The notes under the pieces: generated by a model
Told to the model about the DNA's origin: nothing
What the model saw: the letters and a program-made list of their open reading frames with translations, nothing else
Databases searched by the model: none
Part shown: in pieces, positions 57,529 to 64,000 of the stretch
Numbering within the stretch: the first letter of the stretch is position 1
How the letters are laid out: every line of letters starts with the position of its first letter
Assembly (NCBI RefSeq): GCF_002887595.1
Contig: NZ_PEBU01000003.1
Span: 472,865-536,864 of the forward strand
Length of the DNA: 64,000 nucleotides
Direction of reading: 5' to 3'
Origin: Bowmanella denitrificans
GTDB taxonomy: Bacteria > Pseudomonadota > Gammaproteobacteria > Enterobacterales > Alteromonadaceae
Translations under genes and position numbers: made by a program

Positions 57529-58401
57529 ATGATAGACCGTCAAACGCTGGTGCTGGCGCGTATAGAGCGTGCCGTGGCCTTATTGCAAAGCCATTTGTTC
57601 GATACGCCGCCTCTGGATCTGGCAAAGCTGGCCGATGCCGCCGCATTATCGCCTTTTCATTTTCACCGCCTGTATCGTCTGGTAACTGGCGAAACCTGTG
57701 CCCAAACCATCAGTCGTTTGCGTTTGGCCGCGGGTGCCCGGCATTTGTCTGCGGCTGCCACCGTCACTGATGCGGCACTGCAAGCTGGCTTTTCTTCCAG
57801 TCAGGCATTTGCCAAGGCGATGAAACGCCAGGCGCATTTAAGCCCGTCCCAGCTTCGCGATGATCCCGAGTTACTGGACGTGATTGCCGGGCGCTTGTCT
57901 CACCCAGCCAGCGGTATGGCGGCCAATCCGCCTGGCTGGCTGTCGGTGGAGCTGGTGTCACTGGCACCCATGCGGCTAATGACAGTGCGCACCGAACATT
58001 TGTATCCGGATTTATTCGATACCTACGGCATGTTGTTTGAACAGGCTGGGGGGCCTGAAGTGGTACAAGCCATTATCGGTATGCCCAGGGATGATTCAGA
58101 CAATCAAGCCGGGCAGTTTGACAGTGCTTTATTGCTAAGTGAAGCACCACGCGAGCTGCCAGATAACCTTTTCTGGCAGGACAGCGCCCAGGGGGATTAT
58201 TTGCGTACCCGTCATCTTGGCAGTTTTGCAGGGCTGGAGGCGACGGTGGATAATCTCTATTTGACGCTGTTAGGCATGGATGATTTGTGGCCGGCCGATT
58301 CGCCTTGTATTTATCATTATTTGGACGACCCTGAGATGGTTGAGGAATCGGCTCTTAGAACCTATATTTACCTACCTGTGGTGCGCTCTGAACCTCAGTA
58401 A
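57529..58401 (+). CDS. AraC-family regulator with GyrI-like domain
   Basis: 290 residues, ATG after GGAGA. The N-terminal AraC domain has two helix-turn-helices (LDLAKLADAAALSPFHFHRL, VTDAALQAGFSSSQAFAKAM with KRQAHLSPSQLRDD). From about residue 140 a GyrI-like small-molecule-binding domain follows (APMRLMTVRTEHLYPDLFDT, YLRTRHLGSFAGLEATVDNL, SPCIYHYLDDPEMVEES). Such proteins sense drugs or cationic compounds and activate stress or efflux genes. No obvious target lies next to it; the gene is bracketed by copies of the dispersed palindrome. Confidence 0.92.
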   Translation: MIDRQTLVLARIERAVALLQSHLFDTPPLDLAKLADAAALSPFHFHRLYRLVTGETCAQTISRLRLAAGARHLSAAATVTDAALQAGFSSSQAFAKAMKRQAHLSPSQLRDDPELLDVIAGRLSHPASGMAANPPGWLSVELVSLAPMRLMTVRTEHLYPDLFDTYGMLFEQAGGPEVVQAIIGMPRDDSDNQAGQFDSALLLSEAPRELPDNLFWQDSAQGDYLRTRHLGSFAGLEATVDNLYLTLLGMDDLWPADSPCIYHYLDDPEMVEESALRTYIYLPVVRSEPQ

Positions 58402-58440
58402 AGTACTTACCTCGAACCACACGAAAAGACCGAAAATTAT

Positions 58441-58529
58441 CACCTCAGAGACACGAAGGGCACGGAGAAGAGCAGGAGGTCTTGGGGTTTAAGCTATTGA
58501 AATATCTGTGTTCTCCGTGTCTCTGTGGT
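58441..58529. repeat. Dispersed palindromic repeat, copy B
   Basis: Arms CTCAGAGACACGAAGGGCAC and GTGTTCTCCGTGTCTCTGTG with the conserved interior GAGAAGAGCAGGAGGTCTTG, then GGGTTTAAGCTATTG. Confidence 0.88.
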
Positions 58530-58560
58530 TTTTATAACTTTGTTCAGATCAATTTCATCA

Positions 58561-58644
58561 AAGAGACACGAAGGACGCGGAGAAGAGCAGGAGATCTTGG
58601 GATTTAAGCTATTGAAATCTCAGTGTTCTCTGTGTCTCTGTGGT
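58561..58644. repeat. Dispersed palindromic repeat, copy C
   Basis: Same structure as copies A and B. The 37 bases joining B to C (58521-58557) recur perfectly as the reverse complement at 62912-62948. Confidence 0.88.
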
Positions 58645-58670
58645 GACATTAAGAGTTTCAAACCAAAGGC

Positions 58671-59513
58671 TTAATCCAAATCGGCGGCGCTATGGCGTTC
58701 GGCCAGTTGCTCCTGTTCATCGCCCCAGGTGCGGTTTACCCGCCGGCCGCGCTGCACCGCCGGGCGTTTGGCAATCTCGTTGGCCCAGCGCAGTACATGC
58801 TGGTAATCCTGCACCTGCAAAAATTCCGCAGCATCATAAATATTGCCCAGCACCAAATCCCCATACCAGGGCCAGATAGCAATATCAGCAATGGAATATT
58901 CCTCGCCCGCCATATACGGATTGTCAGCCAGATGGCGATTCAGCACATCCAGTTGGCGTTTCACTTCCATGGTAAAGCGGTTGATGGGGTATTCCATTTT
59001 AAACGGCGCATAGCTGTAGAAATGGCCAAAGCCGCCGCCCAGATAAGGGGCCGAGCCCATCTGCCAGAACAGCCAGTTACGACACTCCGCCTTGCCCTTA
59101 GTATCTTTTGGCACCAGCACCGAAAACTTATCCGCCAGATACTGCAAAATAGCGCCGGATTCAAATACCCGGGTTGGCGGCTGAGTGCTGGTGTCCAGCA
59201 GAGCCGGGATCTTGGAATTGGGGTTCACTTCAACAAAACCCGACGAGAATTGATTGCCTTCACCAATATCAATCAGCCAGGCATCGTATTCCGCTTCCTG
59301 TATACCCAGCGCCAGCAATTCTTCCAGCATAATTGCGGCTTTTTGGCCATTGGGCGTGGCCAGCGAATACAGCTGCATGGGATGCTTGCCTAGCGGCAGG
59401 GCTTTTTCATGGGTAGGGCCGGATACCGGGCGGTTAATACTGGCCCATTTACCGCCACTTTCGGCGTCCCAGGTCCAGACTTTGGGTGGGATATAGTCGT
59501 TATTGTCGGTCAT
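58671..59513 (-). CDS. yghU: YghU-type glutathione transferase / disulfide-bond reductase
   Basis: 280 residues matching E. coli YghU from end to end in pattern: YIPPKVWTWDAESGGKWASI, NRPVSGPTHEKALPLGKHPM, FSSGFVEVNPNSKIPALLDT (thioredoxin-like domain with the N-P-N-S-K-I-P glutathione site) and ADIAIWPWYGDLVLGNIYDA in the helical domain. YghU reduces organic hydroperoxides and disulfides with two bound glutathiones. It is divergent from a YghX-like hydrolase, the same pairing as in E. coli. Confidence 0.94.
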   Translation of the reverse strand: MTDNNDYIPPKVWTWDAESGGKWASINRPVSGPTHEKALPLGKHPMQLYSLATPNGQKAAIMLEELLALGIQEAEYDAWLIDIGEGNQFSSGFVEVNPNSKIPALLDTSTQPPTRVFESGAILQYLADKFSVLVPKDTKGKAECRNWLFWQMGSAPYLGGGFGHFYSYAPFKMEYPINRFTMEVKRQLDVLNRHLADNPYMAGEEYSIADIAIWPWYGDLVLGNIYDAAEFLQVQDYQHVLRWANEIAKRPAVQRGRRVNRTWGDEQEQLAERHSAADLD

Positions 59514-59699
59514 GATGCGTCCTTAGTTGGGTAAAATTGCACATTCAGTACATGCGCACGAACAGAACCTGATTCAAGCCATTGTCTTGCCTGTTTTTCG
59601 ACCAGTGACTTTGTAAATAGCGATAAGCGGCAACAGACTGCAAAATCACAATCAAAAAACAGCTTCTACAATAAAAGCTTTGAGGCGAAAGGAAAACAC

Positions 59700-60593
59700 A
59701 TGAGCAAGCCACGCCACCCCGCGCTAACCGACGAAATGTTCCAGCTTTACGACCAATACGCCCATGGCCGCATGGACCGGCGGGCATTTTTAACCGCCTT
59801 AAGCAAACTGGCCGTGGGCGGCATCACGGCCCTGACGCTGTATCAGTACTTAAGCCCGGATTATGCAGCGGCCGAGCAGGTTTCCTTTAACGATCCGCAG
59901 CTTAAAGCCACCTATGTTAGTTACCCTTCCCCGGCCGGTCATGGTGAAGGTAAAGGTTATCTGGTGCTGCCACAGCCGCTGGCCGAGCCTGCCCCGGTGG
60001 TATTAGTCATTCATGAAAACCGTGGTTTAAATCCCTATATCAAAGATGTGGCCCGGCGTTTTGCCAAGGCCGGCTTTATTGCCCTGGCCCCTGACGGCCT
60101 GGCACCGGTTGGCGGTTACCCCGGCAATGACGATGACGGACGGGCCATGCAGCGCAGTTTGGATGGCGATAAACTGCGGGAAGATTTATTTGCCGCCGCC
60201 CGCCATGCCAAACGCCTTGAACAGGGCAACGGCAAACTGGGGGTGGTAGGATTTTGTTTTGGCGGTGCCATAACCAATCTGATGGCCGCACAACTGCCCG
60301 AGCTGGTTAACGCGGCGGTGCCTTTTTACGGCTCTGCTGCACCACTTGAGCAGGTAGGCAATATTCAGGCCCCACTACTGATTCAATACGCCGAAAACGA
60401 TGAGCGGGTTAACAGCCAATGGCCCGCCTATCAGCAGGCCCTGGAGGCACATAAAAAAACCTACCAGGTGCACTTCTATCCCGGCACCCAGCATGGCTTT
60501 CACAATGACTCAACGCCAAGATACGCCAAAGAAGCCGCCGAACTGGCCTGGCAGCGTACTGTGGCATTTTTTAATCAGCACCTGCAGGGCTGA
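59700..60593 (+). CDS. Dienelactone hydrolase family protein, YghX-like, Tat-type leader
   Basis: 297 residues. The N-terminal region has DRRAFLTALSKLAVGGITAL (residues 26-45), a twin-arginine-like signal followed by a hydrophobic stretch. The alpha/beta hydrolase core has the nucleophile elbow GVVGFCFGGAITN (Cys), acid in YAENDERVNSQW and His in GTQHGFHND, the Cys-His-Asp triad of dienelactone hydrolases. Substrate unknown. It is divergent from yghU (186 bp between starts) and its last 23 bp overlap the convergent YggL-like gene. Confidence 0.88.
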   Translation: MSKPRHPALTDEMFQLYDQYAHGRMDRRAFLTALSKLAVGGITALTLYQYLSPDYAAAEQVSFNDPQLKATYVSYPSPAGHGEGKGYLVLPQPLAEPAPVVLVIHENRGLNPYIKDVARRFAKAGFIALAPDGLAPVGGYPGNDDDGRAMQRSLDGDKLREDLFAAARHAKRLEQGNGKLGVVGFCFGGAITNLMAAQLPELVNAAVPFYGSAAPLEQVGNIQAPLLIQYAENDERVNSQWPAYQQALEAHKKTYQVHFYPGTQHGFHNDSTPRYAKEAAELAWQRTVAFFNQHLQG

Positions 60594-60939
60594 AAGGGCG
60601 GGCGTCATAATAGATATCATAGGGCGCCCCTACCTTAACCTGGCTGACTAAAGGCTGTGTATGCAGCCATAAACCGCACTGGGTAAACACTTCGGTAAGC
60701 CCGGGTCTGTCGGCGTCGCTAAATAACGTGATATGCAATGTGCCCTGTACATTGCTACTGGTATAGCAAAGGGCCTGGTTTTGCACCCAACTATCCCACT
60801 GGGCAAAGAACGCGCTGTCGGTTTGCTCATCGGCGTCTGCCAGGTGCAATATAATATCTACACCGTACTGGGCGAACTCACCCAGGTGGAGTTTTTTTCT
60901 GAGTCGGCGGGACTTATTGTGAAAAGTGGTTTTAATCAT
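60571..60939 (-). CDS. yggL: YggL (DUF469) family protein
   Basis: 122 residues. NKSRRLRKKLHLGEFAQYGV near the N terminus is the basic signature of YggL, a protein associated with the 50S ribosomal subunit in E. coli. The C-terminal part is more divergent and 10 or so residues longer than E. coli YggL. Its 3' end overlaps the hydrolase gene tail-to-tail. Confidence 0.82.
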   Translation of the reverse strand: MIKTTFHNKSRRLRKKLHLGEFAQYGVDIILHLADADEQTDSAFFAQWDSWVQNQALCYTSSNVQGTLHITLFSDADRPGLTEVFTQCGLWLHTQPLVSQVKVGAPYDIYYDARPFSPAGAD

Positions 60940-60960
60940 CGCAGCGGCTCCCTCCAGGTA

Positions 60961-61179
60961 CTACAGACCTTGTTCAACCATACGTTTAATAGTGGTCGCC
61001 TTAACAAAATGATCTAACTGATGGGTTTGGATCCACCAAGTGGCTGCTTCCATTAACAGCACCGGGTCGTCATTTTTATTGGCAAAGAAGGCATAAAAAG
61101 ACAAGCCGACATTATCCCCTTTGCTTGCGATCTTTTTATGACATATCTGGATAATTTTGGCTCTAAGCTCGGCTCTCAT
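60961..61179 (-). CDS. Hypothetical protein
   Basis: 72 residues (MRAELRAKIIQICHKKIASK), mostly helical, with FYAFFANKNDDPVLLMEAAT and a C-terminal KATTIKRMVEQGL. I do not recognise the family. It lies 21 bp upstream of yggL on the same strand and is probably co-transcribed with it. Confidence 0.6.
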   Translation of the reverse strand: MRAELRAKIIQICHKKIASKGDNVGLSFYAFFANKNDDPVLLMEAATWWIQTHQLDHFVKATTIKRMVEQGL

Positions 61180-61251
61180 TAACAGTCCCTAACGTATGAA
61201 ACTAAGGCAAGTCCAATGACCAGCCATATCTGCATATTTTTGACTTTACCA

Positions 61252-61587
61252 CTACTCACCCAGATAAATGTCGATCACATGACAGGCTTGAAAGTACACA
61301 ACCTGATCGCAGACTACGCAATTGCTGCCATACGGCTGATTATCCAGTCGACCGACAAAGTGTCCCTTTTCAATACTTGTCACTTCAACCCACATTCTCT
61401 CAACAGACGTTTCTTCTGAGCCTGCGGTCACTTGCATACTGAAAATAAGCTTTACAAGTGCGCCAATTTCTAATGACTCGCGCCTGTGTTTGTCTGGTAT
61501 CAAAAATGTATCCGGATAGAGGTGGTGAAGTTCCTCTGCATCATGGAGTACATAATGATCTTCACCGTAAGTAGGTCGTCTCATCAT
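61252..61587 (-). CDS. DUF2314-like hypothetical protein
   Basis: 111 residues. The second half reads RMWVEVTSIEKGHFVGRLDN, QPYGSN..VCDQVVYFQACH and VIDIYL, the pattern of DUF2314-type domains (aromatic-WVxV, G-x-L-x-N-x-P, G/D-D-x-V-x-F). The N terminus (EDHYVLHDAEELHHLYPDTF) is unusual for that family. Related small proteins occur as immunity or housekeeping proteins of unknown role; no toxin gene is adjacent. Confidence 0.6.
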   Translation of the reverse strand: MMRRPTYGEDHYVLHDAEELHHLYPDTFLIPDKHRRESLEIGALVKLIFSMQVTAGSEETSVERMWVEVTSIEKGHFVGRLDNQPYGSNCVVCDQVVYFQACHVIDIYLGE

Positions 61588-61600
61588 TCTGCAAAAAGCC

Positions 61601-62071
61601 TTATTTGCTGGCCTTTCCAGCTTCTAATATTGGCAAACCTGCTTCAGTAGGAATATAGATACGCTCGCCATTGCCATCTTGAAGACCTTTTATCCATACA
61701 TAGCGTAAGTACGCTTCATTGCCTTTTAGTGATTCGCCAATAATCTTATTGGCCTCTGCAGCCGCTTTGGCTCTCTCAATATCTGCCAGCCCTTCTGCTT
61801 TAGCCTTAACAATCTGTGCTTCCCCTTCAGCTTGCGCCAGGGTGACCTTGGCTTTCGCTTGCATTAATGCAGCCTGCTCTTTGGCTTTAGCTTCTTCAAT
61901 CAGTATTTTTTTACTCCATTCCGCTTCCCTAAGGGCGGCAATACCATTCATTTCCAACTTATATACTTTGTATTTCGGCCAAGCCCATAAGGCTGCGAGA
62001 ATCAAAGCAATACCAATGACAATCAAAAAGACCAGACTTCCAAAAGCGATCGCGTGTCTGTTTGGGTGCAT
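61601..62071 (-). CDS. Membrane-anchored coiled-coil protein resembling an SPFH C-terminal region
   Basis: 156 residues: one N-terminal membrane helix (IAFGSLVFLIVIGIALILAA), then from residue 45 a long Ala/Glu/Lys/Gln coiled coil (ILIEEAKAKEQAALMQAKAK, VTLAQAEGEAQIVKAKAEGL) and a compact end (YLRYVWIKGLQDGNGERIYI). The coiled coil and end are what normally follow the Band 7 domain in stomatin/prohibitin proteins, but the Band 7 domain itself is missing and is not encoded upstream. It may be a scaffold partner or a reduced SPFH derivative. Function unknown. Confidence 0.7.
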   Translation of the reverse strand: MHPNRHAIAFGSLVFLIVIGIALILAALWAWPKYKVYKLEMNGIAALREAEWSKKILIEEAKAKEQAALMQAKAKVTLAQAEGEAQIVKAKAEGLADIERAKAAAEANKIIGESLKGNEAYLRYVWIKGLQDGNGERIYIPTEAGLPILEAGKASK

Positions 62072-62110
62072 TATTTATCCTTATATAACTTTATTTTGGG
62101 TAACTTGGGT

Positions 62111-62443
62111 TTAATCAGGGCTGCGGGTCAGTCGCACTCCATCCACCACCATCTGCCAATACCCGTCCACCTCGTGCGGAGGTTCACTGACTTCAAAGGT
62201 GGTGCTTAGTGAGCCAATCCCCACCACAAAGTCGTTACCGTTGAATTCCTTTAACGGGCCGTTTACCGAGGTTGAACCGCCATTTTTTAATCTTTTATAA
62301 GCCACTGTCCCGTCGGGCAGAATCAGCAGGTACATTTCCTGACTTTGCCATTCTCCGGCATACATTCGTTTGTCTTCAGGCAGCGGCTTACTGCAGGCGC
62401 TTAACAGCAACAACAGTGCAAAAAGGGCAATCCTTACAGGCAT
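62111..62443 (-). CDS. Small lipoprotein, unknown function
   Basis: 110 residues from the ATG at 62443 (MPVRIALFALLLLLSACSKP), a clear lipobox ending LLSAC (Cys17). An upstream in-frame start at 62500 would bury the signal peptide. The mature part (GEWQSQEMYLLILPDGTVAY, VGIGSLSTTFEVSEPPHEVD) looks like a small beta barrel. Not recognised. Confidence 0.72.
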   Translation of the reverse strand: MPVRIALFALLLLLSACSKPLPEDKRMYAGEWQSQEMYLLILPDGTVAYKRLKNGGSTSVNGPLKEFNGNDFVVGIGSLSTTFEVSEPPHEVDGYWQMVVDGVRLTRSPD

Positions 62444-62515
62444 TACTTTTCCGAATAAAGTAGCAACAGGTTGTATGACGCTGCCTATGGCAGCAGCCAC
62501 ATCACAAAAAACCAG

Positions 62516-62641
62516 TCAAGGTTTGAGATAGGCGAGCTTGGCACCAAAACCAATAAACACCACGCCGGTAACAGACTTCAGCCAGCGGGTGAAGTGCGGG
62601 CGACCGGCCAATCCTTTGGCGCTGAAATCTGTATCGATTTT
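62516..62641 (-). pseudogene. C-terminal remnant of a LysE/RhtB-family exporter
   Basis: The minus-strand frame reads KIDTDFSAKGLAGRPHFTRW, LKSVTGVVFIGFGAKLAYLK, P and stop, the last helix and end of RhtB-type amino acid exporters. The 5' five-sixths of the gene are absent; the break at about 62645 lies next to a CACAGAGAACACGGAGA half-repeat. Confidence 0.7.
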
Positions 62642-62670
62642 GACAAAAAAGACCAATGCCCGTCTCGCTA

Positions 62671-63066
62671 AGACACAGAGAACACGGAGAATTATCACTT
62701 TCAGGCTCGGCTAGAATTGCCCCGCTCAAAAACAAACTCTTCGTGGTAAGTTTGGCTGCTTTCAGATTTATTAACCACAAAGGACACGAAGTGCACGAAG
62801 GGGGTGATACTAATACTTTTGTTCACCACCGAGATACATAAATCGCCTATTTTTCAAAATTTTATAGCCGGATACCTCCTACTTTTCTCTGTGCCCTTCG
62901 TGTCTCTGTAGTGAAATTGATCTGAACAAAGTTATAAAAACCACAGAGGCACAGAGAACACAGAGTGGATCAAGGCGTTATCTCTTTGCGTGCTTTTCTC
63001 AGCGCCCCTGCGTCACTGCGAGAAGTCTTAATTTATTCACCGCCGAGGCGCAGAGAGCGCAGAGGT
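62671..63066. repeat. Cluster of partial and inverted copies of the dispersed palindrome
   Basis: Half-copies or rearranged copies at 62671-62690, 62739-62791 (CTTCGTGGT..ACCACAAAGGACACGAAG), 62823-62914, 62941-62970 and 63033-63066. The stretch 62912-62948 is the reverse complement of 58521-58557 without mismatch over 37 bp. No gene lies in 62642-63092. Confidence 0.82.
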
Positions 63067-63092
63067 TTCAATAGCATGCACAAGGCCTTCGG

Positions 63093-63839
63093 TTATTGTA
63101 ACTTGAGGGCGCAGCAACGCTTATATTTCTTGCCGCTGCCACAGGGACAAGGATCGTTTCTGCCGACATCCCGCATCGGGTTCACATACGGCTCCTCAAT
63201 CGGCACATAATCCTCTAAATAGGTATCTGCCTCTGCATAATCCTCATAAAGCGCTGCACCTAACTCTCCTAAAGCACTTAGCAGCTTATCCAGAGCAAAC
63301 TCATCGACTTCCCGGTTGGCGATTTTAGCCACAAAATCCGGCATATCATCCTGATTTCGCATCTCTTCTTTATAACACTGCAGCATGGTGACCAGCACCG
63401 CAGAACGCAAATCAGCCGCCGGACTACCCTCTTCAGGTATCATATCCTGCCACACTTCATCCAGCCATTTGCTGGCAACCAGATAGCCCTCGGCAAATTC
63501 CTTTACCGACTGAGAAACAATGGCGTCTTCACCAATAGTCAAATGCTCAGGCAATATCAGTTGCTGCGGCTCACCAAAACAACTCATACAATAATCCCAC
63601 CAGGTAAGCAGCTCACTAACCAATTGTTCCAGTTGCTTACGCGCAGGTTTTTTAAGATCTTGCAGTTCTTCGTCATCTCGCCAGAGCAAGGGAGTCCAGT
63701 CAGACGGCAGGATCAGGGTTGGCGCAGACGCAACAGCAGTTAACATGCCAAGGATATAATCGGCAGACTGCAAATCCTGTTTAAACGGCATAGTGTCAAT
63801 CAGGGAAACCAATTTGGGATAACTGAAGTTTTTATGCAT
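63093..63839 (-). CDS. YecA/UPF0149-like protein with SEC-C zinc motif
   Basis: 248 residues from ATG 63839 (MHKNFSYPKLVSLIDTMPFK); the frame is open to a GTG at 63893, but that part overlaps repeat DNA. The UPF0149-like helical domain (SADYILGMLTAVASAPTLIL, EFAEGYLVASKWLDEVWQDM) is followed by the SEC-C end NPMRDVGRNDPCPCGSGKKY-KRCC, a zinc-binding motif that can bind ribosomes or SecB-type partners. Function is not established. Confidence 0.85.
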   Translation of the reverse strand: MHKNFSYPKLVSLIDTMPFKQDLQSADYILGMLTAVASAPTLILPSDWTPLLWRDDEELQDLKKPARKQLEQLVSELLTWWDYCMSCFGEPQQLILPEHLTIGEDAIVSQSVKEFAEGYLVASKWLDEVWQDMIPEEGSPAADLRSAVLVTMLQCYKEEMRNQDDMPDFVAKIANREVDEFALDKLLSALGELGAALYEDYAEADTYLEDYVPIEEPYVNPMRDVGRNDPCPCGSGKKYKRCCALKLQ

Positions 63840-63893
63840 AAGTGATAGTGCTACCGACTCAAGACTTGCTAAGGTTTTACAGATTTTTACCAC

Positions 63894-64000
63894 AAAAAGC
63901 GCGAACGCTGAAAATCAACTTTCACCACAGAGATGTATGGACTCCCTCCCCCAAGAGGGATACACGTAATAAGCACGCACGCTTTTACACTATCAGGAGT
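63894..64000. other. Right-edge intergenic sequence
   Basis: It contains a TTCACCACAGAGATG repeat fragment and then TATGGACTCCCTCCCCCAAG, vaguely like the TGGACTCCCCC at 25028. No gene is visible before the edge. Confidence 0.4.

Noticed and set aside
63941..63980. TATGGACTCCCTCCCCC as an IS1111-type end at the right edge
   Set aside because: Only a short resemblance to 25028, no transposase in view, and the window ends too soon to judge.

Overview
The window looks like the chromosome of a free-living, polarly flagellated, respiring marine or aquatic gammaproteobacterium, most likely of the order Alteromonadales. Supporting signs are FlhF/FlhG numerical control of a polar flagellum, a cheYZAB-parC-parP-cheW cluster, a complete System I cytochrome c maturation operon, a LeuL-attenuated leuABCD operon, a type II secretion gspAB pair and GH94/sodium-symporter cellobiose use. 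The genus cannot be fixed from sequence reading alone. No rRNA or tRNA gene, CRISPR array or prophage was seen.

Layout. 0-1 kb: 3' part of a chemoreceptor gene running off the left edge. 1-8 kb: LysR regulator divergent from a MexEF-OprN-type RND efflux operon ending in a clear terminator. 8-15 kb: DUF3300 protein, alanine racemase, exported L,D-transpeptidase-like protein, a two-gene UDP-GlcNAc epimerase/dehydrogenase module and MlaA. 15-22 kb: ccmABCDEFGHI on the minus strand, with mlaA translationally abutting ccmI. 22-24.6 kb: a FliK-like and an FlhB C-domain-like protein, divergent from ccmA.

24.6-27.0 kb is a small accessory island. I read it as the remains of an integron cassette array on the minus strand: an AAC(3)-I-like acetyltransferase with a well-formed attC, a second cassette gene, a third possible cassette, an IS110/IS1111 transposase fragment, and two inverted copies of a 130-190 bp repeat that share a perfect 25 bp core. 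It sits inside what otherwise reads as a continuous flagellar/chemotaxis neighbourhood.

27-39 kb: DUF2802 protein, CheW, ParP-like, ParC-like, CheB, CheA, CheZ, CheY, FliA, FlhG, FlhF and FlhA, all on the minus strand with many overlaps. CheA has three copies of an acidic DDEFEALLDQLHG-type motif where a P2 domain would be expected. 39-44.6 kb: repeat-rich spacer (ten exact TTGGCTG units), leader peptide and attenuator, then leuABCD; related hairpin repeats flank the operon. 44.7-50.5 kb: LacI regulator, GH94 cellobiose phosphorylase and SSS symporter with three matching TGAAAACGTTTT-type operators. 50.5-55 kb: an HD-GYP protein with a damaged HD motif, two unknown genes, and GspB/GspA; GspB and the HD-GYP protein share a gap-free homologous N-terminal domain. 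55-64 kb: a small secreted protein, cca, an AraC/GyrI regulator, a yghU/yghX-like pair, YggL, several small unknowns, a LysE-family remnant and a SEC-C protein, interspersed with many copies of a dispersed palindromic repeat (ACCACAGAGGCACAGAGAAC type).
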